The notes beneath the pieces are model-generated. The model searched no databases. It was not told the DNA's origin and was given only the letters and a program-made list of their open reading frames with translations. 64,000 nt of DNA from NCBI RefSeq assembly GCF_000744705.1, contig NZ_JQML01000001.1, positions 2,704,017 through 2,768,016 of the forward strand, read 5' to 3'. The position numbers and the translations under genes are program-made. The stretch comes from Streptacidiphilus albus JL83. Its GTDB lineage: Bacteria > Actinomycetota > Actinomycetes > Streptomycetales > Streptomycetaceae. Shown one piece after another: positions 1-8,377 of the stretch (within the stretch, counting starts at the first letter, position 1; every line of letters begins with the position of its first letter).

Positions 1-893
1 TGGGTGTTCCGGTAGTCCCCCAGGGCCATCGAGCGCACGCACTCCTCGATGACGTCGACCTCGTCCTTGACCGCCAGCAGGAAGCTCACCCGGGGAGTGG
101 CCGTGGCCACCGGGGGGAACTCCGCCAGGTCGCGCGGGCGCTTGCGCAGCGTCCGCTCGGACGGGTCGTCATAGCGGCTGTACGCGATGAAGAGCATGGA
201 TATGGTGCCGACCAGGACGGTGAAGCCGTAGCCCAGCACCAGCGGGCTCTGCTCCAGCCTGGGGGCCTCCCGGGCCAGGATCAGCAGCAGCGGGAGCAGG
301 CAGAGCAGGGTCAGCACCCGGCGGGTGGCGTGCCGGACGGACGGGTGCATCCGGTCCAGGACGCGCCGCAGCGGACCCGGCGGCCGCTTCACCGCGGAGC
401 GCAGCGGCGGGAGCGGCGGCGGCGCGGGACGGAAGGCGGGTCCGGCCGGGCGCGGCAGCGTCGCGGTCGCGGTCACGCCGCCGTCGTACCCGGCGGCACC
501 GTCGAAGGCGGCGGCGCCGGCCAACGCGGCGCCGGCGAAGGCCGGTTCCTGCGGGTGGCCGTAGGGCTCGGCCGACTGCTGGTCCGCGTACGGGCGGTAG
601 GGCCGGTAGGGCTCGTAGGCCGTCCGCGGCTGGTCACCGGCCGAGGGCTGACGCGGGGCCAGCGGCTGGTAGCCGGCGAACGGGTCCTCGACGACGGGCG
701 GCTCGTAACCGCCCCGGGCTTCCTGGCCGTACTGCGGTTGGTAGCCGGCCTGGGTCTCGTAGCCGCCCTGGGCTTCGTGGTTGCCGAGCGGTTCGTAGCT
801 GCCCAGCGGCCGGTAGGAGTCGGCCGGCGGGTACGGCTCGGTCGGCCGGTACGGCTCCGGCGGCCACTGTGCGTCGTGCGTTCCCTCGGTCAC
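1..893 (-). CDS. family 2 glycosyltransferase (polysaccharide synthase), 3' end outside window
   Basis: Only the first ~297 codons are visible; the gene runs off the left edge. Residues 1 to about 190 are a low-complexity leader rich in Tyr, Pro, Gly and Gln, with repeats of the type SYEPLGNHEAQGGYETQ. Two hydrophobic segments follow (around LLCLLPLLLILA and YGFTVLVGTISMLFIAY). Then comes VSFLLAVKDEVDVIEEC, the first strand and nucleotide-sugar-binding start of a GT-A fold typical of processive family 2 synthases. The GTG start (893) overlaps the stop of the upstream sugar dehydrogenase in a GTGA, so the two are translationally coupled. This suggests the dehydrogenase makes the uronic-acid donor for this membrane synthase. 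The polymer is unknown; the GT2 call rests on the short visible part of the domain. Confidence 0.75.
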   Translation of the reverse strand, partial: MTEGTHDAQWPPEPYRPTEPYPPADSYRPLGSYEPLGNHEAQGGYETQAGYQPQYGQEARGGYEPPVVEDPFAGYQPLAPRQPSAGDQPRTAYEPYRPYRPYADQQSAEPYGHPQEPAFAGAALAGAAAFDGAAGYDGGVTATATLPRPAGPAFRPAPPPLPPLRSAVKRPPGPLRRVLDRMHPSVRHATRRVLTLLCLLPLLLILAREAPRLEQSPLVLGYGFTVLVGTISMLFIAYSRYDDPSERTLRKRPRDLAEFPPVATATPRVSFLLAVKDEVDVIEECVRSMALGDYRNT

Positions 894-2221
894 AGGATGG
901 CCCTCGCCGGGAACGAGTCGAGGCGGTAGGTGGCGTCCAGGACGTTGGAGTGGTCGGCCAGCCAGCCGAGGTCGGTCCCGGCGTGGACGGTGTGCACCAG
1001 GACCAGGTCCCAGTCGCCGCGCTCGGGGGCGCTCTCGCTGCGGAGGACCTCGTCGCCGAGGCGCAGCGAGGGCACCAGCGCGTCGACGAAGCCGACCTTG
1101 GCGCCTTCCGCGGCCAACTCCTCGATGATCTCCAGGGCAGGCGATTCGCGCAGGTCGGCCACGCCCGGCTTGTAGGCCACGCCGATGACCAGGATCCGGG
1201 CGCCGGACACGCTGAGGCTGCGCTCGGAGAGCAGTTCGCGGACCCGGCCGACGACCTTGCGCGGACGGGTGGCGATCGCGGTCATGGCCGCGTCGATGAG
1301 CGGCGAGGAGATCCGCTTGGCCCGCAGCTGCCAGAGCAGGTAGTGCGGGTCGCAGGGGATGCAGTGGCCGCCGACGCCGGGGCCGGGGTAGAAGGGCATG
1401 AAGCCGTAGGGCTTGGTCGCCGCGGCGCCGATGATCGGCAGCGGGTCCAGGCCCAGACCGCGGCAGTCCTCGGCGAACTCGTTGGCGAGCGCGATGTTGA
1501 CGGCCCGGAAGGTGTTCTCCCAGAGCTTGGTCATCTCGGCGTCCTCGGGCGAGGACAGCTCGTGGACCGAGGGCGCGGTGCGGCGCAGCACGGCGGCAGC
1601 GAGTCCGGCCGAGAGCGCCCCCGCGCCGCCCACGACCCGAGGGGTGCTGTCCTGCGTGTGGTGCGCGTTGCCGGGGTCGATCCGCTCCGGGGAGAAGGCG
1701 ACGAAGACGTCCTCGCCGACCACCAGCCCGCGTGCGGCCAGCGGCTTGACCAGCAGGTCCCCGGTGGTGCCGACATAGGTGGTGGAGGTGAGCACCAGCA
1801 GCTGGCCGGGGACCGCGTGGGCGACGGCGGTGGCGCAGGCGCCGGCCATGGCGGTGAGGTCGGGGACCTGGTGGCGGTCGACCGGCGTGGGCACGCAGAT
1901 GATCACGGTGGCTGCCCGGGCGAGTTCGGCCGGGTCGTCGGTCAGGGTGAGGATCCGGCCGTCGAGGTGCTCGGCGAGCCGTTCGTGGTCGCTCGGCAGC
2001 AGGTCGACCTCGCGCCGCCGAATGGCTTCCAGGCGAGCACTGCTGACGTCGAGTCCGATCACCTCGTTCCCTGCGGCGAGCAGGGCCAAGGCGGTGGGCA
2101 GGCCCACATAGCCGAGACCGACCACGGCGACGGTCGCCTGCGCGTGCCGCTCTGGATCGGGGGAACCGACGCGGGACGACAGTATGCCGTCCACCGGTTC
2201 TGTGGGCGTGGGGAAGCGCAT
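890..2221 (-). CDS. UDP-N-acetyl-hexosamine / UDP-glucose 6-dehydrogenase family
   Basis: This NAD-dependent nucleotide-sugar dehydrogenase (443 aa) would oxidise C6 of a UDP-sugar to the uronic acid. A Rossmann motif VAVVGLGYVGLP lies at residues 31-42. The catalytic cysteine is Cys287 in GPGVGGHCIPCDPHYL, a form closer to the WecC/UDP-ManNAc and UDP-GlcNAc dehydrogenases than to plain UDP-glucose dehydrogenases. The C-terminal sugar-binding domain contains ILVIGVAYKPGVADLRESP. The ATG at 2221 was chosen because GGAGAG lies a few bases upstream; a longer reading frame has no support. It is coupled by GTGA overlap to the glycosyltransferase. The exact substrate cannot be decided from sequence; a WecB-like epimerase about 37 kb away could supply UDP-ManNAc. 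Confidence 0.88.
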   Translation of the reverse strand: MRFPTPTEPVDGILSSRVGSPDPERHAQATVAVVGLGYVGLPTALALLAAGNEVIGLDVSSARLEAIRRREVDLLPSDHERLAEHLDGRILTLTDDPAELARAATVIICVPTPVDRHQVPDLTAMAGACATAVAHAVPGQLLVLTSTTYVGTTGDLLVKPLAARGLVVGEDVFVAFSPERIDPGNAHHTQDSTPRVVGGAGALSAGLAAAVLRRTAPSVHELSSPEDAEMTKLWENTFRAVNIALANEFAEDCRGLGLDPLPIIGAAATKPYGFMPFYPGPGVGGHCIPCDPHYLLWQLRAKRISSPLIDAAMTAIATRPRKVVGRVRELLSERSLSVSGARILVIGVAYKPGVADLRESPALEIIEELAAEGAKVGFVDALVPSLRLGDEVLRSESAPERGDWDLVLVHTVHAGTDLGWLADHSNVLDATYRLDSFPARAIL

Positions 2222-2616
2222 GAGCTCTCCGCGACAGGGTCGACGTTGGATGAGCGCTGACCGGTCGCACGCGAAATCCTCGCGGTTCTGACCGATGCTG
2301 ACGACAAGTGCGGTGGTAAGGGTCGCCAGGCTGGGTCCAGCGGTGAGTAAGAGTCTGCTCAGCCGTGTTTGAAAGTCAAGCGACAGCAAAAGCACGGCAC
2401 TTGACTCTTTTAACTGAGTACGTCCGCTATTGTCGTCGGGCCTGCCGGGGGTTTTGACGGTCTTTGTCCGACATTACCGCTACCTGCCTTGTGAAGAGAT
2501 GGTGGTTATTACGTCATGAAACTGAGATGGTGATCGCCGATCACCATCGATCACTTTCAGTCACCCGCGGGCCCGGCGACGGACGGTGGCGCGGCCGACC
2601 GCCCGCCGCCGGGGCG
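2222..2616. other. 395-bp intergenic region, promoter side of the sugar dehydrogenase
   Basis: No gene is seen. The stretch 2380-2540 is clearly AT-richer than the surroundings (for example ttgactcttttaactgag near 2401), as expected for a promoter of the minus-strand dehydrogenase operon. No convincing -35/-10 pair could be fixed. The part next to the S53 protease gene is GC-rich with short inverted repeats but no clear terminator. Confidence 0.4.
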
Positions 2617-4644
2617 TCACGGGCGCCGGGCGCCGGCCGGGCGTCCGCCCCGGCCCTGGAAACCGGTGAATCCAGGCCGGTAGGAGGCCAGGTAGCCGGG
2701 CGCCGGCGAGCCCACCCCGGTCACGTCGTCGAACCCCTGGGTCGCCCTGAGCGAGGAGTCGTGCCCCATGGTGCGCAGGCTGGTGTCGATCCCGTAGGCC
2801 GGGTCGACGCCGTCGTGGTAGTCCGCTCGGACCTGCGCCAACTGCGTTGCGGCGCCCAGCGGGTGGTCGGTCACGTCATGGAAGGCGGCGGTGCCGTAGC
2901 GCTCGTAGACGGCCGGGTTGGCGAAGCCCAGCGGCAGCCCCAGGGCCTGCTGCGCCAAGGCCTGGATGGCCGCGAACACCGGGCAGGCGACGCTGGTCCC
3001 GCCCTCGCGGAACTCGCCGTAGCGGGTGCTGCCGTCCGGCCAGGTCTGGGTCTGCCCGACCAGGAATCCGGTGCCGCTGTCCGCCACCGCGGCGACGTCG
3101 GGAACCACCCGCTTCCGGCCACCGTTGGCCTCGGCCAGGGCGTTCGGGACGACCGGGTACTGGTAGACCGGCTCGGGCACCCGGCTGCTGGTGCCGCCGC
3201 CACCGCCGCCCAGGAAGGTGCCCGGCAGCGGGCCCCAGCTGCGGCCGTCCGCCGACAGCGGGGAGCTGTCCGTCCCCCAGCCGGTCTCGAAGCGGTAGGC
3301 GCCGTTCTTGTCCAGCGCCAGCGAGGTCCCGCCGACGGCGGTCACCCACGGTAGTGAAACCGGCGAACCCACCGTCCTGGTCCCGCTCGCGGCGAGGTTG
3401 TCGCCGTCGTCGCCGCTGGAGAAGTAGAAGCCGATCCCCTCCACCGCACCGCGCATGAAGGTCTGGTCGTAGGCCGCGTCCATGGACGAGTCGGTCGCGC
3501 TCTCGGTGTCCCCCCAGGAGTCGCTGACGATGTCGGCGAGCCTGCCGTCGACCACCTTGTTCAGAGCGTCCATCAGGTCCGCGTCCTGGCAGGAGGAGGC
3601 GCCGACGTAGACCAGGTCCGCGTCCGGGGCGACCCCGTGCACCGCCTCCACGTCCAGGGTCTGCTCGCCGTACCAGCCCGAGGCCCCGCAGCCGCCCGGG
3701 AACTTGTCGCTGGGATCGACCGTGTCCGTCCAGACCGCCGGGTCGACCCGGGTCAACTGGGTTGCCCGGTAAGGGGCGTCCCCGTGCGCGGCGGCATAGG
3801 TGGCGGTGTCCGGGCCGAGCGTCGGCGAGTCGTAGGCGTCCACGATCGCGACGGTGACATCGGCCCCGGTCAGTCCGGTGGCGTCGGCGCCGTAGGCGTG
3901 CCGGAGCTGCTTGGCGTCGAGCCCCTTGACCACGTACGGCTGGACCCGGCCGTAGGCAGGGGGCAGGCCGGTGGCCGGCCTGGCGCCGAAGTAGCCGGAG
4001 AACGGGCCGGAGTTGACGAAGGCCGGGGTGGGCGCCGGCAGGACGTCGCGGCGGCTGCCGTGCGCCGCCAGGTGCGGCGCGGTGTCCAGGCCGGTGACGG
4101 TCAGCACGTCGGCGGCGACCGAGGCCGGGGCGGAGGCCTCGGCGGCGGGCGCGAGATAGGTGTGCCCGCCCTTGCGGTAGCTGTGCAGCCGGACCGCGAA
4201 GGCCCGCTGCACGGCGTCGGCGTCGCCGCGGACGGTCAGGTAGTGGGCGTTGCTGCCGACCACCCGGAAGCCGGAGCCGGCCAGCCAGGTCCGGACCGCG
4301 GCCTGCTGCTTCCGGGTCGCCCCGAAGCGCCGGGTGACCTGGGCGGCGGTCAGGTAGTGGCCGTAGGAGGGCGAGGCCGGATCCGAGACCGTCTGCGCGA
4401 GCCGGGTCAGCCCCGCCCGGTCCCGGCCGGCCAGGTACACCCGGGCGGTGATCGGGGCGGCGGACGCGGCCTCGCCCTGGTCCGCCGCCTGCGCCGTCCA
4501 GCCGGGGACGGTGCCGGGCAGCGCCACCCGGGCCGACAGCGACTCGGCGCGGGCCGGGAGCCCGGCGGCCCCGGCCGCCAGCAGCAGCGGGACCGTCAGA
4601 AGTGCGGCCGTACCGACCTTGGGCCGTGACCAGCTGCGACGCAT
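2617..4644 (-). CDS. secreted S53 family peptidase (sedolisin/kumamolisin type)
   Basis: A 675-aa serine-carboxyl endopeptidase precursor, expected to act outside the cell at acidic pH. Residues 1-40 form a signal peptide (basic MRRSWSRPK, then a hydrophobic Leu/Ala core, then LPARA). A pro-kumamolisin activation domain follows, with YGHYLTAAQVTRRFG. The catalytic module has Glu327 and Asp331 in GEQTLDVEA, an oxyanion-hole candidate Asp375 in VSDSWG, and nucleophile Ser551 in GGTSVACP. The C-terminal calcium-site signature FDDVTGVGSP is present. All residues needed for activity are therefore in place. ATG 4644 is preferred over an upstream ATG because AGAGGTG precedes it. The gene stands alone. 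Confidence 0.93.
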   Translation of the reverse strand: MRRSWSRPKVGTAALLTVPLLLAAGAAGLPARAESLSARVALPGTVPGWTAQAADQGEAASAAPITARVYLAGRDRAGLTRLAQTVSDPASPSYGHYLTAAQVTRRFGATRKQQAAVRTWLAGSGFRVVGSNAHYLTVRGDADAVQRAFAVRLHSYRKGGHTYLAPAAEASAPASVAADVLTVTGLDTAPHLAAHGSRRDVLPAPTPAFVNSGPFSGYFGARPATGLPPAYGRVQPYVVKGLDAKQLRHAYGADATGLTGADVTVAIVDAYDSPTLGPDTATYAAAHGDAPYRATQLTRVDPAVWTDTVDPSDKFPGGCGASGWYGEQTLDVEAVHGVAPDADLVYVGASSCQDADLMDALNKVVDGRLADIVSDSWGDTESATDSSMDAAYDQTFMRGAVEGIGFYFSSGDDGDNLAASGTRTVGSPVSLPWVTAVGGTSLALDKNGAYRFETGWGTDSSPLSADGRSWGPLPGTFLGGGGGGTSSRVPEPVYQYPVVPNALAEANGGRKRVVPDVAAVADSGTGFLVGQTQTWPDGSTRYGEFREGGTSVACPVFAAIQALAQQALGLPLGFANPAVYERYGTAAFHDVTDHPLGAATQLAQVRADYHDGVDPAYGIDTSLRTMGHDSSLRATQGFDDVTGVGSPAPGYLASYRPGFTGFQGRGGRPAGARRP

Positions 4645-4742
4645 GGGACACCTCTCTGATAGCAGCGCGTTCATATGAAGAATGCGCAGCTCAGAACAGG
4701 TCTCCCCGGCCCCGCGCCGTCGGCGGCCCGGAGATCGGCTGA

Positions 4743-5432
4743 TTATTCATCAGTTCGGGTGCACGCGCCGGCACTGGCGCGGGCAGTGGAGCCGGTGCGG
4801 GCGGCGGCGGTGCGCCAGGCCGCGGTGACCGCCTCGTGCGCCTGCGCCGCGGCCTCGGCCGGCGAGCCGCTGAGCCGGACCGGCGCGCCCAGGTGGACGT
4901 GCAGCCGGGGACGCCGCAGCGGCGCGGTCAGCAGCCCGGCGACCTGCTTCGGCCGGCTGCCGGAGGTGATCCGGCGGGCGCCGGCCTGGCCCAGCGGCAC
5001 CACCGGGGCGCCGGTCGCCAGCGCCAGCCGGGCCACCCCGGTGCGGAAGTCCCGCGGTTCGCGGTCGCCCGAGTCGGACCAGTCCGGGATCCCGCCCTCC
5101 GGGTAGAGCACCACGATCCGGCCCCGGGCCAGTGCCTCGGCCGCCTGCTCCAGGCACTCCGCGGCCCGGCGGTCGCCCCGGCGGACGGCGATGTGGCCCT
5201 CGGCCCGGAGCCGCCGGCCGAGCACCGGGATCCGCCACAGTCCGGCGGCGGCCAGCACGATCGGCCGGTCGACCTGCCGGCGTGCCAGCGCGGCCAGCAC
5301 CAGCCCGGGGTCGATCAGCGAGCTGTGGTTGGCGGCGACGATGGTGCCGGGCGCGAGGCCGTCCGGGTCGTCGGCGGTGACGTCGAGCCGGCCGAGGGCG
5401 GGCACGAGGCGCTGGGCGAGGTCGCTGAGCAT
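4743..5432 (-). CDS. lysophospholipid acyltransferase family protein (PlsC-like)
   Basis: A 230-aa glycerolipid acyltransferase of the 1-acylglycerol-3-phosphate acyltransferase superfamily. The catalytic block NHSSLID (NHx4D) is near residue 46, and the substrate-binding block YPEGG follows in the middle. No strong membrane helix is seen, so it is probably peripheral at the inner face of the membrane. ATG 5432 has GAGGA eight bases upstream; a GTG at 5465 lacks a ribosome binding site. The Ala/Thr-rich C-terminal tail is uninformative. Its substrate could be lysophosphatidic acid or another acceptor, since this subfamily is common in Streptomyces outside the primary plsC locus. Confidence 0.85.
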   Translation of the reverse strand: MLSDLAQRLVPALGRLDVTADDPDGLAPGTIVAANHSSLIDPGLVLAALARRQVDRPIVLAAAGLWRIPVLGRRLRAEGHIAVRRGDRRAAECLEQAAEALARGRIVVLYPEGGIPDWSDSGDREPRDFRTGVARLALATGAPVVPLGQAGARRITSGSRPKQVAGLLTAPLRRPRLHVHLGAPVRLSGSPAEAAAQAHEAVTAAWRTAAARTGSTARASAGACTRTDE

Positions 5433-5521
5433 GCGGCCATCCTCGCGCCGCGGTCCGGCGGGCACATGAGTACGGGTACTCGGTCGGCCCGATTGTCGGA
5501 CCCGGGTGCTAGACCTGCCCC

Positions 5522-6124
5522 ATGGCAGAAATCATCCTGTTCCACTCGGTGCTGGGCCTGCGGGCCGGGGTCGCCGACGCCGCCGAGCGGCTGCGCGCCG
5601 CCGGGCACACCGTGCACACCCCCGACCTCTACGACGGGGAGGTCTTCGACGACTACCCGACCGCCATGGCCTGGGTGAAGTCGAACGGCGGCTTCGCCGA
5701 GCTGGCGGCCCGCACCCGGGCGGCGGTCGCGGAGCTCCCCGAGGCCCTGGTCTACGCCGGCTTCTCCAACGGCGGCTGCTCCGCCGAGCTGCTGGCCGCG
5801 ACCAGGCCCGGCGCCCGCGCCGTGGTGCTGCTGCACGCGGCCCTCCCGCTGGAGGCGCTGGACGTCCAGGGCGCCTGGCCCGCGGACCTGCCGGTGCAGG
5901 TCCACTACGCGGCCGAGGACCCCTTCCGCGACGAGCAGCACTACCTCGACGCCTTCGAGGCCGAGGTGCTGGCCTCGGGCTCCGGCTACGAGTTCTTCGA
6001 GTACCCGGTCTCCGGGCACCTGTTCACCGACCCGGGGCTGCCCGAGGAGTACCACCCGGAGGCCGCCGAGACCCTCTTCTCCCGGGTCCTGGCCTTCCTC
6101 GAACAGGTCGACCGCCGGCCGTAG
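5522..6124 (+). CDS. dienelactone hydrolase family alpha/beta hydrolase
   Basis: A 200-aa cytosolic alpha/beta hydrolase. It shows the nucleophile elbow GFSNGG with Ser, an acid at YAAEDPF, and the histidine in VSGHLF near the C-terminus, so the triad is complete although the usual dienelactone hydrolase Cys is replaced by Ser. N-terminal strands read IILFHSVLGLRAGV. It is transcribed divergently from the acyltransferase with an ~89-bp gap. No Shine-Dalgarno sequence is visible just ahead of ATG 5522, so a leaderless or very short leader transcript is possible. A strong hairpin follows its stop. The substrate is unknown. Confidence 0.87.
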   Translation: MAEIILFHSVLGLRAGVADAAERLRAAGHTVHTPDLYDGEVFDDYPTAMAWVKSNGGFAELAARTRAAVAELPEALVYAGFSNGGCSAELLAATRPGARAVVLLHAALPLEALDVQGAWPADLPVQVHYAAEDPFRDEQHYLDAFEAEVLASGSGYEFFEYPVSGHLFTDPGLPEEYHPEAAETLFSRVLAFLEQVDRRP

Positions 6125-6140
6125 GGCCGGGAAACGCGAA

Positions 6141-6173
6141 GGATCCCGTCCGGAGCGCTACCGGACGGGATCC
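6141..6173. terminator. perfect 13-bp stem terminator, bidirectional
   Basis: GGATCCCGTCCGG at 6141-6153 pairs perfectly with CCGGACGGGATCC at 6161-6173 around a 7-nt loop. It lies 17 bp after the hydrolase stop and 11 bp from the 3' end of the first tRNA-Ala on the other strand, so it can serve both convergent units. No T-run follows, as is usual in high-GC actinomycetes. Confidence 0.85.
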
Positions 6174-6183
6174 CTGTCGAATG

Positions 6184-6256
<73 letters not shown>

Positions 6257-6409
6257 GTGTCATGCTGCGGTTCCCCGCGGCGACATGCTCCACTCTACAC
6301 GGTCCCCGACCCGCCCCACCAATCACTTGTTCCGCCCCGTCCCGCCTCCGACCTGCGAGGTCGGCGGCGGGACGGAGCTCCCCCGAGCTCCGGGCGGGCG
6401 GTTCGCCGC

Positions 6410-6761
6410 TACCCGGGCACGGTGGCGGTCCGGCCGCACGCCGGCTGCCCGGTCTCGCCGGCGATGCAGGTCATCCTGGACGCGCTGAGCCCGCTGCCGG
6501 CCGCGGTCAGCAATGCCCGCTACGACGTCCTGCGCTGGAACGACGCCTGTGCCGCCCTGTTCCCCGGGCTGACCCGGCCGGACGCGCCGCTGCGGAACAC
6601 CCTGTGGGCCAGCGTCACCGTGCCCGAGCGCTGCAACGCCTTCGCCAACTGCGCCGAGCAGCTGCCGCTGATGGTCGCGCCGCGAGGCCATGGCCCGGCT
6701 GCTGGCCGAGCCGGACCTGCCGGCCAGCTGCGTGTGCGAAGCCCATGCGGCGGCCCACTGA
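6410..6761 (+). pseudogene. remnant of a MmyB-like HTH transcriptional regulator
   Basis: The frame through ATG 6464 encodes VILDALSPLPAAVSNARYD, VLRWNDACAALFPGL and RNTLWASVTVPERCNAF. This is the start of the MmyB-type ligand-binding domain that follows an XRE helix-turn-helix in many actinomycete regulators. The HTH is absent, and the similarity stops at LPLMVA near 6680. After that a different frame reads REAMARLLAEPDLPASC to a stop at 6761. This looks like a decayed, internally deleted gene trapped between two tRNA-Ala copies. The family assignment is by recognition of the motif pattern only. Confidence 0.6.
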
Positions 6762-6789
6762 GCCGGCCGGGCACGGGGGCCGAACGCAG

Positions 6790-6817
6790 AAGGGACCGCC
6801 CCGAGGGGCGGTCCCTT
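6790..6817. terminator. perfect 13-bp stem hairpin downstream of tRNA-Ala copy 2
   Basis: AAGGGACCGCCCC (6790-6802) pairs with GGGGCGGTCCCTT (6805-6817), effectively a 12-bp stem with a tetraloop. It is placed 7 bp after the 3' end of the second, minus-strand tRNA-Ala, so it probably terminates that transcript. It also follows the regulator remnant on the other strand. Confidence 0.8.
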
Positions 6818-6824
6818 CCTACTG

Positions 6825-6897
<73 letters not shown>

Positions 6898-6933
6898 GTG
6901 CTGTTCACTTGTCCTGCGTCGAACTCTCCTGCG

Positions 6934-7006
<73 letters not shown>

Positions 7007-7128
7007 GCGTGTCCCGCACACCAACTCCGAAAAGCTGTTGTCCGAACGAGGAAGACTTTAGCGGCAGGGGGGCCGAACTGCGAAATCCGGCCCCTGCGCC
7101 ACTCCCCCGCACCGCCGCAGTGCGGGCT

Positions 7129-7779
7129 TCAGACGTCGTCGCCGAGCACCGGCTCGGGCAGCGTGCCCGCGTTGTGCTCCTGCAGCCGCCAGCCCCGCGC
7201 CCCCTCGCCCAGCACCGACCAGCAGCAGTTGGACAGCCCGGCCAGGGCCTCCCAGTGGTACGGGTCCAGCCCCAGCAGTCGGCCGATGGCCATCCGGATG
7301 GTGCCGCCGTGGCTGACCACCACCACGGTGCCGTTGTCCGGCAGCGCCTTCACGGCGTCCAGGACCACCGGCACGGCGCGGTCGGCGACCTCGGTGTTCA
7401 GCTCGCCACCGCCCCGGCGGACCGGCTCGCCGAGCCGCCACAGCCGGTACTCCTCGGGGTAGCGCTCCTGGATCTCCGTGTTGGTGAGCCCCTGCCAGAC
7501 CCCCGCGTAGGTCTCCCGGAGCCCGGAGTCGTGGGTCACCTCCAGGCCGGTCACCGCCGCCAGCGCGGCGGCCGTGGCCGCCGTCCGCTGCAGATCGGAG
7601 GAGACCAGGCTGTCCGGGCGCAGCGCGGCCAGCAGCCGGGCCGAGCGCCGGGCCTGGGCCAGGCCGTCCTCCGTCAGCGGGATGTCGGTGCTGCCCTGGA
7701 AGCGTCCCTCCAGGTTCCACGCGGTCTGGCCGTGCCGCCAGAAGACGATCCGCCGGCCGCGGAATGGTGTCCCGTTCAG
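7129..7779 (-). CDS. histidine phosphatase family protein
   Basis: A phosphoglycerate-mutase-like histidine phosphatase of about 216 aa. The catalytic motif is FWRHGQTAWN near residue 14 (RHG, His nucleophile). SSDLQRTAATA and the acid-base LRETYAGVWQG follow, and the second catalytic histidine is in VVVVSHGGTIRMA. The frame has no ATG or GTG before the RHG motif, so the start must lie at or near the overlap with rsfS. A CTG at 7779 shares bases with the rsfS stop (CTGA), with GGAG six bases upstream, where relatives usually have ATGA or GTGA. The neighbouring rsfS-nadD operon is the conserved setting. The substrate is unknown. Confidence 0.85.
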   Translation of the reverse strand: MNGTPFRGRRIVFWRHGQTAWNLEGRFQGSTDIPLTEDGLAQARRSARLLAALRPDSLVSSDLQRTAATAAALAAVTGLEVTHDSGLRETYAGVWQGLTNTEIQERYPEEYRLWRLGEPVRRGGGELNTEVADRAVPVVLDAVKALPDNGTVVVVSHGGTIRMAIGRLLGLDPYHWEALAGLSNCCWSVLGEGARGWRLQEHNAGTLPEPVLGDDV

Positions 7780-8246
7780 CGAAGGCTCCGATCGGCCTCG
7801 GCCTGCAGGACGGCCTCCACGTGGTCGAACTCGTTGGGCTCGCGGACGAAGACCTCATCGTCCGGCCGGTTGCGGCTGGCCACGGCGTCGGCCGGCAGCG
7901 ACAGCTCCGGGCAGTCCTTCCAGAGCCGCTCCAGGCCGTAGTAGGAGCGCTCCTCGGAGTGCTGGACATGGACGACGATGTCCAGGAAGTCGAGCAGGAT
8001 CCAGCGGCCCTCGCGCTCGCCCTCGCGGCGCACCGGCTTGACTCCGTGCTCCTTCTGGAGCTGCTCCTCGATGGCGTCCGCGATGGCCTTGACCTGACGG
8101 TCGTTGGGCGCGGAGGCGACGACGAAGGCGTCGGTGATGGCCAGGGCATCACTGACGTCGAAGGCGATGATGTTGTGGGCCAGCTTGTCGGCCGCCGCCT
8201 GGGCGGCGGTGTTGACGAGCTCGACGGCGTGGTCGGTTGCAGTCAC
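7776..8246 (-). CDS. rsfS: ribosomal silencing factor RsfS
   Basis: RsfS/Iojap family, 157 aa, binds ribosomal protein L14 and blocks subunit joining when nutrients are short. The core is AFDVSDALAITDAFVVASA, then RQVKAIADAIEEQL and WILLDFLDIVVHV with HSEERSYYGLERLW, all family hallmarks. The GTG start at 8246 gives the usual N-terminus; an upstream GTG at 8291 has no family support. The tail (about 35 residues, acidic) is longer than in E. coli but normal for Streptomyces. It is co-transcribed after nadD and the LCP-like gene and overlaps the phosphatase downstream. Confidence 0.95.
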   Translation of the reverse strand: MTATDHAVELVNTAAQAAADKLAHNIIAFDVSDALAITDAFVVASAPNDRQVKAIADAIEEQLQKEHGVKPVRREGEREGRWILLDFLDIVVHVQHSEERSYYGLERLWKDCPELSLPADAVASRNRPDDEVFVREPNEFDHVEAVLQAEADRSLR

Positions 8247-8377
8247 GGGGTGCTCTCGGTTCGGGGACGCGGGTACCCTCCAGGATCTCATGAACGGCGG
8301 ACAGCCCGCTCTGCCCTTTCCGGGGGCACGGGAGCGGGCTGTCGCGACAGCCGGCCGGTCGGCGCAGGTGGCGCAGG

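Noticed and set aside
869..2260. 463-codon plus-strand frame opposite the sugar dehydrogenase
   Set aside because: Antisense to a gene with clear catalytic motifs; composition (Gly, Arg, Val, Gln) is that of a reverse-complement artefact.
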